A stretch of DNA of 64,000 bases, from assembly GCF_900168015.1 (NCBI RefSeq), contig NZ_FUYR01000001.1:1941109-2005108 (forward strand), given 5' to 3'. Both the position numbers and the translations under genes were made by a program. Positions 55,108 to 62,390 of the stretch are shown here, one piece after another. Origin of the DNA: Daejeonella lutea (lineage in GTDB: Bacteria > Bacteroidota > Bacteroidia > Sphingobacteriales > Sphingobacteriaceae). The notes beneath the pieces are model-generated. The model did not search any database, was not told the origin of the DNA, and saw only the letters and a list, made by a program, of their open reading frames with translations. Each line of letters opens with the position of its first letter. Positions within the stretch are counted from its first letter, which is position 1.

Positions 55108-55261
55108 ATCCACACCTCCCATGTAACCCCGCCTGGCGACATAGGTACGCTGTGCAGAAATCTTGATTCTTGATACTTGATTCTTGGCTCTCTAAAATAA
55201 TACTTTTAGCAGAGTCCCCATACTTACCGCCTATTTCGCCTTCGATGGACAGATTCATCTA

Positions 55262-55333
55262 CTAACGGCACCATTCGGGATTAGAACCCAATAACTGTAA
55301 TGCACCAGTCGTTGTGTTTAAAGCAACAGTAAG
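55262..55333 (-). pseudogene. Possible gene fragment (23 residues)
   Basis: Between two stops the minus strand reads LTVALNTTTGALQLLGSNPE then WCR and TAG. The composition looks like real protein, unlike the surrounding low-complexity repeats, and the frame continues upstream past one TAG (55334-55336) into KAKKDLPYG. It may be the end of a decayed or missing small gene. No start codon and no family are recognised. Confidence 0.25.
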
Positions 55334-55372
55334 CTATTGACCGTAAGGCAGGTCTTTCTTTGCCTTTGGAGG

Positions 55373-55435
55373 TATCAGACGTAAGGTATCAGGTATCAGG
55401 CTGGGCGGAGAGGCATCCGCTCATACCTTTTCCCG
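55373..55435. repeat. Heptad array (GTATCAG type)
   Basis: 7-nt units GTATCAG, ACGTAAG, GTATCAG, GTATCAG, GCTGGGC, then a short complementary end (CTCATACC). A partial element of the same type as the one at 56053-56274. Confidence 0.55.
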
Positions 55436-56052
55436 AAACCCGCTCCAAGCCCGGGAAGCTTTCCTAATAATACGTGGCCCCATACTCCAGGAGCCCTTCT
55501 CAGACCTCTGACCTCCGACTTCTTACTTCATTCTTCAATTTTCCTTTCTCATTCACAAAAATTTAATCGTTTATATATATACTCTCATACCGGTACAATG
55601 CTCTCCCATAGCTCTTCGCTTAACTCTCGCTATTCAAGCCTCCTCCTACGTTCACTATCCATTCCTCTCGTAATTAACCATGACATCTCTGACTTCAGAC
55701 CTCTGGCCTCATCCTTCCGGCTTCAGAGCTCCTCCGACGTTCCCCTTTCATTCACCTAGGATTCACCTAGCGTTCACATGGGTTTCCACATTTCGACATG
55801 GACTTTAGCGGTCATCTCAAACTTAACTCCGAGAACAAAATGATCCAAATTATGACGGGATTTGGCGGAATTTGGCGGTGTGCGTAGCATAAACCCGCAG
55901 ATAGTTAGTTGACGTCAAAAATACCGCAGTTTCACGCAAGTCTAACCAAGGCCTTATCTCAGTGTGATCTCAGTGCTTAGAGTGTACTAAGAGAGTGCTA
56001 GAGAAAGGTAATGAGGGTGGGCAGATCTTGCGGTTTTTTTGCGGGTTTGTCG

Positions 56053-56274
56053 GGTATCGGGTTTGAGGTATCAGGTATCAGGCCTTATCGGATAGACTAA
56101 GGTGCAAGCATCCGGACGTTGAATGTATATCTAATTGGGAACGTAATCTCGATTATGAATTTTGATTTACAAATTGCAAATTGCACACATCACCGAAAGT
56201 TGGGTATTGTTATCCACGAGTGTTTAGGCTATGGTACGGTTGCCCTGATACCTCATACCTGACTCCTGATACCT
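56053..56274. repeat. Heptad inverted-repeat element (GTATCAG type)
   Basis: Left arm 56053-56082 and right arm 56244-56274; reversing the right arm gives 25 of 30 matches. Units are GTATCGG, GTTTGAG, GTATCAG, GTATCAG and CTGATAC, CTCATAC, CTGACTC, CTGATAC. The interior is 161 nt. The right arm ends 53 nt before the ATG of the coiled-coil protein. Confidence 0.8.
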
Positions 56275-56327
56275 TCCCCACAATAAACACAACCCAAAAC
56301 CTGTTCTATATTTCTAAACCCAACCTT

Positions 56328-56915
56328 ATGTCGAGACTAAAAATCACCCTGCTACTCCTTATTATATATACAACGGTAAACGTTCATGCTCAAAAGCCCG
56401 GCACTACCCTTTCCCAGCAATACCAGGATGTAGTAATCAATTCCGGCTCTTACCAGGGCTTTAAAGAAATAAGGCAGGATAAGCTAGACCTGTTCTGGAA
56501 AAATATATCAGATACCCTTAATAAAGAACGCGCTCTGTTGGCAGACGCCAAAGCAAAGCTTGGATCGAACGACCAGGCTGCCCTCAGCTCAAAGACGGAA
56601 CTTGAAAATGCAAGGAAAGAATTGGAGCAATCTAAGGCACGCGTTGACCAGATCAACCTCTTGGGCATGTATCTTGAAAAAGGGACATATAATATGGTTA
56701 TGTGGGGATTAGTCTTTCTCCTGGGTGCCGGACTTGCCTTTGCAATCTATCGCAGCAGCTCATCATTAAAGGAGGCTCGCTACCGCACCGGGCTATACAA
56801 CGACCTCTCTGAAGAATTCCAGAAACACAAGGTTAATGCAAACGAGAAAGAGAAGAAACTCGCCCGTGAACTCCAAACCGAAAGGAATCGGATTGCGGAG
56901 ATGACGGGGAGGTAG
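56328..56915 (+). CDS. Coiled-coil single-pass membrane protein
   Basis: 195 aa from ATG 56328. Signal peptide MSRLKITLLLLIIYTTVNVHA, a periplasmic helical part with heptad-type residues (NKERALLADAKAKLGSNDQ, TELENARKELEQSKARVDQI, about 65-110), a single membrane segment (MVMWGLVFLLGAGLAFAIY, about 127-145), and a cytoplasmic coiled part (EEFQKHKVNANEKEKKLAREL). The family occurs widely in Bacteroidetes and is often labelled tRNA (guanine-N1)-methyltransferase, but there is no SPOUT or SAM motif, so that label looks wrong. The frame opens at 56181, but that stretch carries repeat arms and lacks protein character, so the internal ATG is used. Confidence 0.82.
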   Translation: MSRLKITLLLLIIYTTVNVHAQKPGTTLSQQYQDVVINSGSYQGFKEIRQDKLDLFWKNISDTLNKERALLADAKAKLGSNDQAALSSKTELENARKELEQSKARVDQINLLGMYLEKGTYNMVMWGLVFLLGAGLAFAIYRSSSSLKEARYRTGLYNDLSEEFQKHKVNANEKEKKLARELQTERNRIAEMTGR

Positions 56916-56965
56916 TTGTACGTTGTACGTTATACGTTATACGTTATACGTTGTAAGTAAAAACG
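56916..56965. repeat. Single-armed heptad array (GTTATAC type)
   Basis: Directly after the stop of the coiled-coil gene: GTTGTAC, GTTGTAC, GTTATAC, GTTATAC, GTTATAC, GTTGTAA in strict 7-nt register. The complementary arm is missing; the next gene end is at 57007. Confidence 0.75.
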
Positions 56966-57006
56966 CACCTTACGGTCTTGCGGAAAGGACAGGGAGGCAA
57001 GTTCTC

Positions 57007-58926
57007 TTATTGAATAACGGTTAGGTTTATGGCTCCTGCAGAAACTGATCCTGAACCATTGAAATTACGATATCTTACGGTTACGACACCCGCAGTAGTT
57101 ATTCTCGCAGACATAATACCAAGGCCTGCGGGCAATGCTGGATTTGGAGACACAACTACAGTTCCTGTAGGTGCTGCACCAGTGACGGTATAGTTAACAT
57201 CGAGTTCCTGTCCAGAGGTGACAATTACAGGAGCAATTGCTGGAACGCTTGTCAGCTTAATCATTCCCACGAGGCTTGTAGCAGAACTCGCGTTACCACT
57301 AAGACTTCCTCTAAATATTGGAGCGGTCAATTCACCAGTTGATGGGATAAAGCTCAATTTTGTAGAACTCACTCTAGCAGGCAAGGTACCCGTGTTATTC
57401 GTGACCATTGTTGGAAAAATTGGGGTATTTGAAATTACATCATCTGTAATTTGAATCTCCACCGTTCTCTGTGCATCTAGGGCCGCTGTCGCAGTACCAG
57501 TAACATTTCCCGTCAACGGACCAACAAACCCTCTTGCTGTTAATATCCCGGTTGACGGAACATAACTCAAATTCGAAGGGCCGACACGAAGCGGCTGATT
57601 TCCAGGAGACGCATTTACAAATACCGGGTAGGCAGTAGTGGGAGTGACGATATCATCCGTAATGTTGGAATTAGCAGAATTCGTAGCGTTAATGGCGGTA
57701 TTGGCCGATGTTGCATTTCCGTTCAATGGACCTACGAAGCTATTTGCCGTTAAGGCGCCTGTTGACGGAATAAACGACAGTCTTGAACTCGAAGTACGTT
57801 GATTCTGGTAACCGGTAGTTGCAGTAACGAATGTTGGATAAACAGGAACTGCAGTAGCAACGTCATCCGTCACTGCAGTATTTAATGTATTGGTAGATGT
57901 CAGGTTAGCTACCGGTGTAGTGGAAGCAACTATTAAAGGAGCACCTCCAGTTGGTACGGTAGAAGTTAAAATACTTGCCGTCAAATTACCGGTGGCCGGC
58001 ACAAATGTAAGTCTTGCGTCAGAAGTACGCTGTCCCATATTTCCAGAACTCGCTGTCACGAAGGTTGGATAAACCGTTGATGCCGAAGTATTATCGTTAG
58101 TAATAGTGGTGGTTACTGCATTTGTAGCAGTTGAGGCGTTTCCAATAAATGTTCCTGCAAAGCGCGTAGCACTCAGCGTTCCGGTGGATGGTACATAGTT
58201 CAAACCCGGATTACTTACCATATGCGGCAAATTTCCTGCTGTGCCGGAAACAAATGTCGGATAATGAATAGCGCCGGAAACAACCTCATTCAAGATATCC
58301 GTATTTGACGCATTCGTAGCATTAGTAGCGGAAGTTGCATTTCCAGTTACATCACCAGTCAAGGGGCCTGCAAACCCTGTGGCTGTTAGAATACCGGTGT
58401 TAGGTATGAAACTAAGCTTGGTTGTAGCAGTTCTTAGTTGCGAGTTTCCCGGGGTAGTGGTCACAAAAGTTGGATATACCGGGGCTGGTGTAGCAAGATC
58501 ATTAATTACGGTCGAATTTGCAGAGTTGGTAGCGTTTATTGCAGTATTGGCCGATGTTGCGTTTCCGTTTAGGGGACCGGTAAAACTACCGGCAGTTACC
58601 GTTCCTGAAACAGTAAGCGAGCTGAAATTACCTGCACCTCCCAGAGAACCGGTAAGATATTCCCAGCCTGTAACTTTACGGACATATAGACCTACAGCAG
58701 GCGCTTTTGTCAGGTATATCAACATCCCGTTTGGCGGGGCCAAGGCGTTGATTGCCACGGTATCTGCCATCCGCGGAAGCAAAAGGCCCTGATTGGTACT
58801 CTCAAGCTCCAGTAATGAAGACGGAGCTATCGTAGCGCCGTTTGTTCCGATCTTGATCTGGGCTTCGGCATTACCTGCTATCATTAACACCGTTAGAATT
58901 AGGAGGAATAAGTAAATTTTCTTCAT
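57007..58926 (-). CDS. Secreted repetitive protein, phage-tail-like repeats
   Basis: 639 aa. Signal peptide MKKIYLFLLILTVLMIAGNA. After a short N-part (IKIGTNGATIAPSSLLELES, GLLLPRMADT), six copies of about 65-75 residues follow (about 140-565), each reading xITDDxxxxxxYPTFV, then GNxxxRTxxxxLSFIPSTG, xLTAxxFxGPLxGNATSAT. Such repeats are familiar from phage tail fibre and bacterial surface proteins. The C-terminus (APTGTVVVSPNPALPAGLGI) differs and has no clear sorting domain I can name. It stands 144 bp after the PorP/SprF gene. Role unknown, possibly a surface adhesin or structural fibre. Confidence 0.8.
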   Translation of the reverse strand: MKKIYLFLLILTVLMIAGNAEAQIKIGTNGATIAPSSLLELESTNQGLLLPRMADTVAINALAPPNGMLIYLTKAPAVGLYVRKVTGWEYLTGSLGGAGNFSSLTVSGTVTAGSFTGPLNGNATSANTAINATNSANSTVINDLATPAPVYPTFVTTTPGNSQLRTATTKLSFIPNTGILTATGFAGPLTGDVTGNATSATNATNASNTDILNEVVSGAIHYPTFVSGTAGNLPHMVSNPGLNYVPSTGTLSATRFAGTFIGNASTATNAVTTTITNDNTSASTVYPTFVTASSGNMGQRTSDARLTFVPATGNLTASILTSTVPTGGAPLIVASTTPVANLTSTNTLNTAVTDDVATAVPVYPTFVTATTGYQNQRTSSSRLSFIPSTGALTANSFVGPLNGNATSANTAINATNSANSNITDDIVTPTTAYPVFVNASPGNQPLRVGPSNLSYVPSTGILTARGFVGPLTGNVTGTATAALDAQRTVEIQITDDVISNTPIFPTMVTNNTGTLPARVSSTKLSFIPSTGELTAPIFRGSLSGNASSATSLVGMIKLTSVPAIAPVIVTSGQELDVNYTVTGAAPTGTVVVSPNPALPAGLGIMSARITTAGVVTVRYRNFNGSGSVSAGAINLTVIQ

Positions 58927-58997
58927 AGTACTTTATTTAGGGCCACTAATTAAATCCTGTCGCCCGGTTAGTTGTATCTTATATTAATATGGTTTGG

Positions 58998-59072
58998 CTA
59001 TCAGCAGTCAGTTATCAGCTATCAGGCTGCCGTACCCATCGTCTGCACATTCTCAATTCTCAACTCTCCATT
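58998..59072. repeat. Composite heptad element
   Basis: Left part about 58997-59027 is GTATCAG/TATCAGC type (GCTATCA, GCAGTCA, GTTATCA, GCTATCA). Right part about 59050-59072 is TCTCAAT, TCTCAAC, TCTCCAT type. The two parts are not reverse complements of each other, unlike most other elements, so this looks like two halves of different elements joined. Confidence 0.6.
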
Positions 59073-60000
59073 AAAAAAGGTATGACGGCATCAAAATGTC
59101 CCTGTCAAAAGGAATGTGATACCGCAGTATTATTTCATGAGTTCCTTTAGCGAAAGCGCTCAGCCGACCTACATTGTAATCATATGCGTACCCTAGACGC
59201 AATTCAGGGATTACTCGTACATCCATCAATCCGACCACAGCGCTATGACTGCGGTATGAAACGCCCATAGAGAATAATTCTCTAAAGAACACATTAGCAT
59301 TAATATCATAATTAAGCGGTATCCCCTTTACACCGCGCAATAAAAAACTTGGTTTAAGAACGAAGTTATCGTTCAGCGTGAACAGCATCCCTGCATTGAT
59401 ATAAAAATGCGGGCTTTGTTTCACTTCGTAATGGTTAAGGGCAATATTGGTTTCCCTCAAATGCGTTCTCACAATATTGGGCACCGATACACCGGCATAG
59501 AATTTATCCGTATTATAGAATATCCCGGTTCCAAAGTTTGCAACAAGGGTATTTACGTCCTGAGCAAAAATGGGATCACCTGCATGGGTCACGTTCAGAT
59601 CGACCATATTCGCTTTATAATTCAATGCGCCAACCTGAAGACCAAATGAAATTCTTGAATTATCCCCATCTATATGGTACGACATAGAGCCTTGCGCGCC
59701 GGTAGTGCGGGAAACGGAAATCTTGTCATCAACAAGTTTCAAGCCCACTCCAAGCTGAGTAGTACCAATGGGCATGTCGAACGACAACTGGGCTGTTTGA
59801 GGAGCGTCTTTAATCCCGTTGAACTGCTTTCTAAAAATGCTCGTAAACTGCATGGACTCTTTAAATCCGGCATAGGCGGGATTGATCTCAAGCGTATTGA
59901 ACATGTACTGGGAATATAGCGGTAACTGTTGGGCTGAAAGCTGAAAACCGAAAGCTGAACACAACAAACTACATACAGTCAGGGTAAATAATTTCTTCAT
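59071..60000 (-). CDS. Type IX secretion membrane protein PorP/SprF family
   Basis: 309 aa from ATG 60000 (MKKLFTLTVCSLLCSAFGFQ signal). Outer-membrane beta-barrel of the PorP/SprF family: early LPLYSQYMFNTLEINPAYAGFKES (about 26-49, with the conserved QY-NP-A-G pattern), many short strands, and the C-terminal ILRYHIPFDRDILMPSYLF. In T9SS, SprF/PorP proteins are tied to specific secreted partners (SprB-like), and here the neighbour 6 bp upstream is a CHU-domain protein, so the two very likely form a pair. The frame also opens at 60006. Confidence 0.93.
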   Translation of the reverse strand: MKKLFTLTVCSLLCSAFGFQLSAQQLPLYSQYMFNTLEINPAYAGFKESMQFTSIFRKQFNGIKDAPQTAQLSFDMPIGTTQLGVGLKLVDDKISVSRTTGAQGSMSYHIDGDNSRISFGLQVGALNYKANMVDLNVTHAGDPIFAQDVNTLVANFGTGIFYNTDKFYAGVSVPNIVRTHLRETNIALNHYEVKQSPHFYINAGMLFTLNDNFVLKPSFLLRGVKGIPLNYDINANVFFRELFSMGVSYRSHSAVVGLMDVRVIPELRLGYAYDYNVGRLSAFAKGTHEIILRYHIPFDRDILMPSYLF

Positions 60001-60006
60001 ACACAT

Positions 60007-61332
60007 TTATCTGTTAATGATCAGATAACCTGGGATGCCTTTGGCCCCATTAACACTGATGAGGTAATAGTAGATCCCATCAGGAAGCACATTACCCATA
60101 AATCCTTTCTGATTACCATTGCCGTCAAACGTATTATCATAATCCAGATTCTGATATACCAGCACCTGATTCCGGCTATACACTTCAAAACGCACCTTAT
60201 CCGTCGGCAAACGTTTCACTATGATATAGGTATCGTTCAAACCATCACCATTAGGTGAAATTGCATCCGGAATATTTACAGGGGTATTTTCATCAATCTG
60301 CTTTTTAATTACCGATTTGGTAAAATACTCCGTGGTTGCCAGTGCACCAATTGACGGCCTCGTATTCATATACGCTCCAAACACTGGGGCTCGGGCAGAA
60401 ATTGCTCCAGGAGTAGTGGTAGGGTGCGGAGCAACGATGTCATACAAACCTACAAGTTTTGCATCATAACGGGTTACGTAGGCCTCGGTCCGGTTGCGGA
60501 AATATTCAATTCCTTCATCCGCAGAATTATGCTGTAGTGTGAGGTTAAGGGTACCATTAGCATCAGGAAAATCCCGAACTACAATCCAGGTCTTGTTCAC
60601 GTACTCGGGGAAATTCATTTTATTATACACGTTATCAGCTACGCGTACTTTGATATTTTGAGGGATTCCAGTATAAATGAGTGACGCGGGTGTGTAACTA
60701 TTCAGGGAAGTACCTACAGGATAGTCTGTGGCCGTATTGGCGGTTCCGGTAAAGCTTCTCATCAGGCTGCCGCCCGTAAAACCCGTGCCAGTAACAATAA
60801 AGTTGTTATTTCCGTAGCCAGTAATCGTGCCAAGCCCATCGTGACCAACATTAACATCAACACTACTCAAAATAAGGTTGCCGTTTACGAAGTCAAGGTT
60901 ATTGTTTACATGAAGATTTCCGGCCTGTGCCGTTACGTTCAATAAATTATCTAAGCGCAAATTCGGGAAACCGTTGTAGGGCTGAGAACCTAAGGTTATA
61001 ATCCGCTGAGGGTTTAAAAATTGTCCGGAAAATCTGAATATGCCCCCTATGCCATCAATTCCGCGCGCTGATTCATCCGGAAGACGGCTGCCTGCTTCGT
61101 TTTGCCAGATTTGAGCATAGAAATTTATCAGCGCTGTGTCGTATGAAACAAGCGTTCCACCCTGATAGACATTAGAGAATATATTCGTGTTAGAATTCGG
61201 GTGAGCATACACCGGGGATGTCGGAAAAATATGAACCTCATTAGCAGCTTGTGCTTTAACCAGAACAGGCAGCATGAAAAACAAGGCTACCTGGAAATAC
61301 GCCCATTTTAACTTAACAATTTTCCGAATCAC
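60007..61332 (-). CDS. Secreted protein with CHU/gliding-type C-terminal domain
   Basis: 441 aa from GTG 61332 (MIRKIVKLKWAYFQVALFFM signal region), chosen because the longer frame (GTG at 61413) starts at the expected transcription start and has no signal peptide near its beginning. Mature part is beta-rich (NEVHIFPTSPVYAHPNSNTNIF, about 30-51; GSLMRSFTGTANTATDYPVGTS). The C-terminal domain (about 350-441) has VNIPDAISPNGDGLNDTYII, typical of T9SS gliding-motility C-terminal domains. Followed 6 bp later by the PorP/SprF gene: a probable secreted-substrate and anchor pair. Confidence 0.88.
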   Translation of the reverse strand: MIRKIVKLKWAYFQVALFFMLPVLVKAQAANEVHIFPTSPVYAHPNSNTNIFSNVYQGGTLVSYDTALINFYAQIWQNEAGSRLPDESARGIDGIGGIFRFSGQFLNPQRIITLGSQPYNGFPNLRLDNLLNVTAQAGNLHVNNNLDFVNGNLILSSVDVNVGHDGLGTITGYGNNNFIVTGTGFTGGSLMRSFTGTANTATDYPVGTSLNSYTPASLIYTGIPQNIKVRVADNVYNKMNFPEYVNKTWIVVRDFPDANGTLNLTLQHNSADEGIEYFRNRTEAYVTRYDAKLVGLYDIVAPHPTTTPGAISARAPVFGAYMNTRPSIGALATTEYFTKSVIKKQIDENTPVNIPDAISPNGDGLNDTYIIVKRLPTDKVRFEVYSRNQVLVYQNLDYDNTFDGNGNQKGFMGNVLPDGIYYYLISVNGAKGIPGYLIINR

Positions 61333-61423
61333 GTAAAGTTTTGTTATAATATATCTCCTATATTCTTTTGACAAATTGCAGCTCGTATACAAACTATCGC
61401 TTAAGCTTGTCACAATTCAGATA

Positions 61424-61453
61424 CCAAGATACAACAATAATATATGTTTGCAA
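61424..61453 (-). promoter_or_regulatory. Promoter for the CHU protein-PorP pair
   Basis: Reverse strand TTG at 61451-61453, 19 nt, then TATCTTGG at 61424-61431 (one base from TAnnTTTG). Spacing is exact. Transcription would begin near 61417. Confidence 0.6.
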
Positions 61454-61521
61454 TACACGAGAGATTAGTGTTTCAATCCCCCGAATTCCCGTATACGTAG
61501 AAGCGGTAAAAAAGTTGTTTT

Positions 61522-61569
61522 AAACGAAAAAGACCATGACTATCGTGAAACGATGATCATGGTCTTTTT
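61522..61569 (-). terminator. Terminator after the FKBP gene
   Basis: AAAAAGACCATGA / TCATGGTCTTTTT (61527-61569) with a 17-nt loop; A and T runs are present on both sides, so it may act in both directions. It lies 28 bp past the FKBP stop at 61598. Confidence 0.9.
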
Positions 61570-61597
61570 AGATGTTATGTCCTGACTGTATGAACGC

Positions 61598-62338
61598 TTA
61601 GCGGCTTCTGGTTGCATTGAGAAGTTCCACTTCAAAAATCAATGCCGAATATGGCGGAATCAATCCAGGTACCCCATTTGCACCATAACCTAGTGCGGCA
61701 GGAATGAAAACCCTCCAGGTAGATCCAACGGGCATAATCTGAAGAACTTCTCTTAATCCAGGGATGAAGGTGCTTGGCAGTCCTCTTAAAGCGGAATTCT
61801 TGGCATAGGTGTCTTCAAACAATTTTCCGTCGGGAAGAAAGCCTTTAACATGAATTAACACAGAATCAGTTAAGGTAGGGCGATAGCCATTTCCGTTAGT
61901 CATCACAAAATAGCCTATGCCGGAAGGCAACATGCCAACACCGCTTTTACCGCGCAGGTTGGCGAATAAAAGCGATTCCTGCTGACTGCTTTTGGAAGAT
62001 ATCAGACGTTTTTGATACGATTCGAGTTTTGCGGGAATACTTGCCGCCGGAACCATTGTGGGTTTGTTGCCCAATACATCGTTCATCCCTTTCAGGAAAA
62101 GTTCGGAATTTGAAACTGAAAACCCGTTTGCGGTAATCCATTGTCCCATGTATGCGCCGAGGGTGTATTGGAGGGAATCGTTAGGGCTTGTTAATCTCAA
62201 CGGTGATTTTGTCTGACGAGATTGGCTAAATGCTGAGATACTAACCGTCAGGCACAACGTCGCCATAACTATAAAACATAAGGCAACAGATTTATTGTTG
62301 CATCTGGCATTGAATTTACTACCCTTTAGTGTTGACAT
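61598..62338 (-). CDS. Exported FKBP-type peptidyl-prolyl isomerase
   Basis: 246 aa. Hydrophobic N-terminal segment SVALCFIVMATLCLTVSISA (about 17-36) suggests export. N-terminal dimerisation domain about 50-140 (SLQYTLGAYMGQWITANGFSV; NKPTMVPAASIPAKLESYQKR), then the FKBP fold about 150-240 with SVLIHVKGFLPDGKLFEDTY, FIPGLREVLQIMPVGSTWRVFIPAALGYGANG and PYSALIFEVELL. The layout is that of FkpA/Mip-like proteins. Cell-envelope folding helper. It lies 52 bp downstream of the long repetitive gene on the same strand and could be cotranscribed with it. Confidence 0.92.
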   Translation of the reverse strand: MSTLKGSKFNARCNNKSVALCFIVMATLCLTVSISAFSQSRQTKSPLRLTSPNDSLQYTLGAYMGQWITANGFSVSNSELFLKGMNDVLGNKPTMVPAASIPAKLESYQKRLISSKSSQQESLLFANLRGKSGVGMLPSGIGYFVMTNGNGYRPTLTDSVLIHVKGFLPDGKLFEDTYAKNSALRGLPSTFIPGLREVLQIMPVGSTWRVFIPAALGYGANGVPGLIPPYSALIFEVELLNATRSR

Positions 62339-62390
62339 TTTATTTTATTTATACTATTAATTGATAAAAGTGTTATTTAGAAATTACTGA

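Larger units (their letters stand above)
54253..56327. other. Noncoding, repeat-rich stretch (about 2.1 kb)
   Basis: No convincing gene was found in this stretch, which lies upstream of the ribosomal operon. It holds several heptad arrays (about 54292-54325, 54341-54371 with 54619-54650, 54826-54875, 55373-55435, 55495-55530, 55685-55735, 56053-56082 with 56244-56274), two perfect hairpins (54507-54529 and 54531-54551), and a terminator-like hairpin (55057-55107). A 98-residue minus frame at 54826-55122 has no motif and overlaps these elements, so it is left out. Base use is rich in CCT/CTC and TTC words, unlike the neighbouring genes. Confidence 0.7.

Noticed and set aside
54826..55122. 98-residue minus-strand frame in the noncoding stretch
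   Set aside because: It overlaps a heptad array and a terminator hairpin and shows no motif or natural composition.
55271..55300. tRNA T-arm-like sequence (GGGTTCTAATCCC on the minus strand)
   Set aside because: No acceptor, D-arm or anticodon arm could be arranged around it; the same bases read better as a peptide fragment.
54253..56327. Insertion sequence or prophage remnant in the noncoding stretch
   Set aside because: No transposase or integrase frame, no clear terminal repeats with target duplication, only the heptad arms and hairpins.
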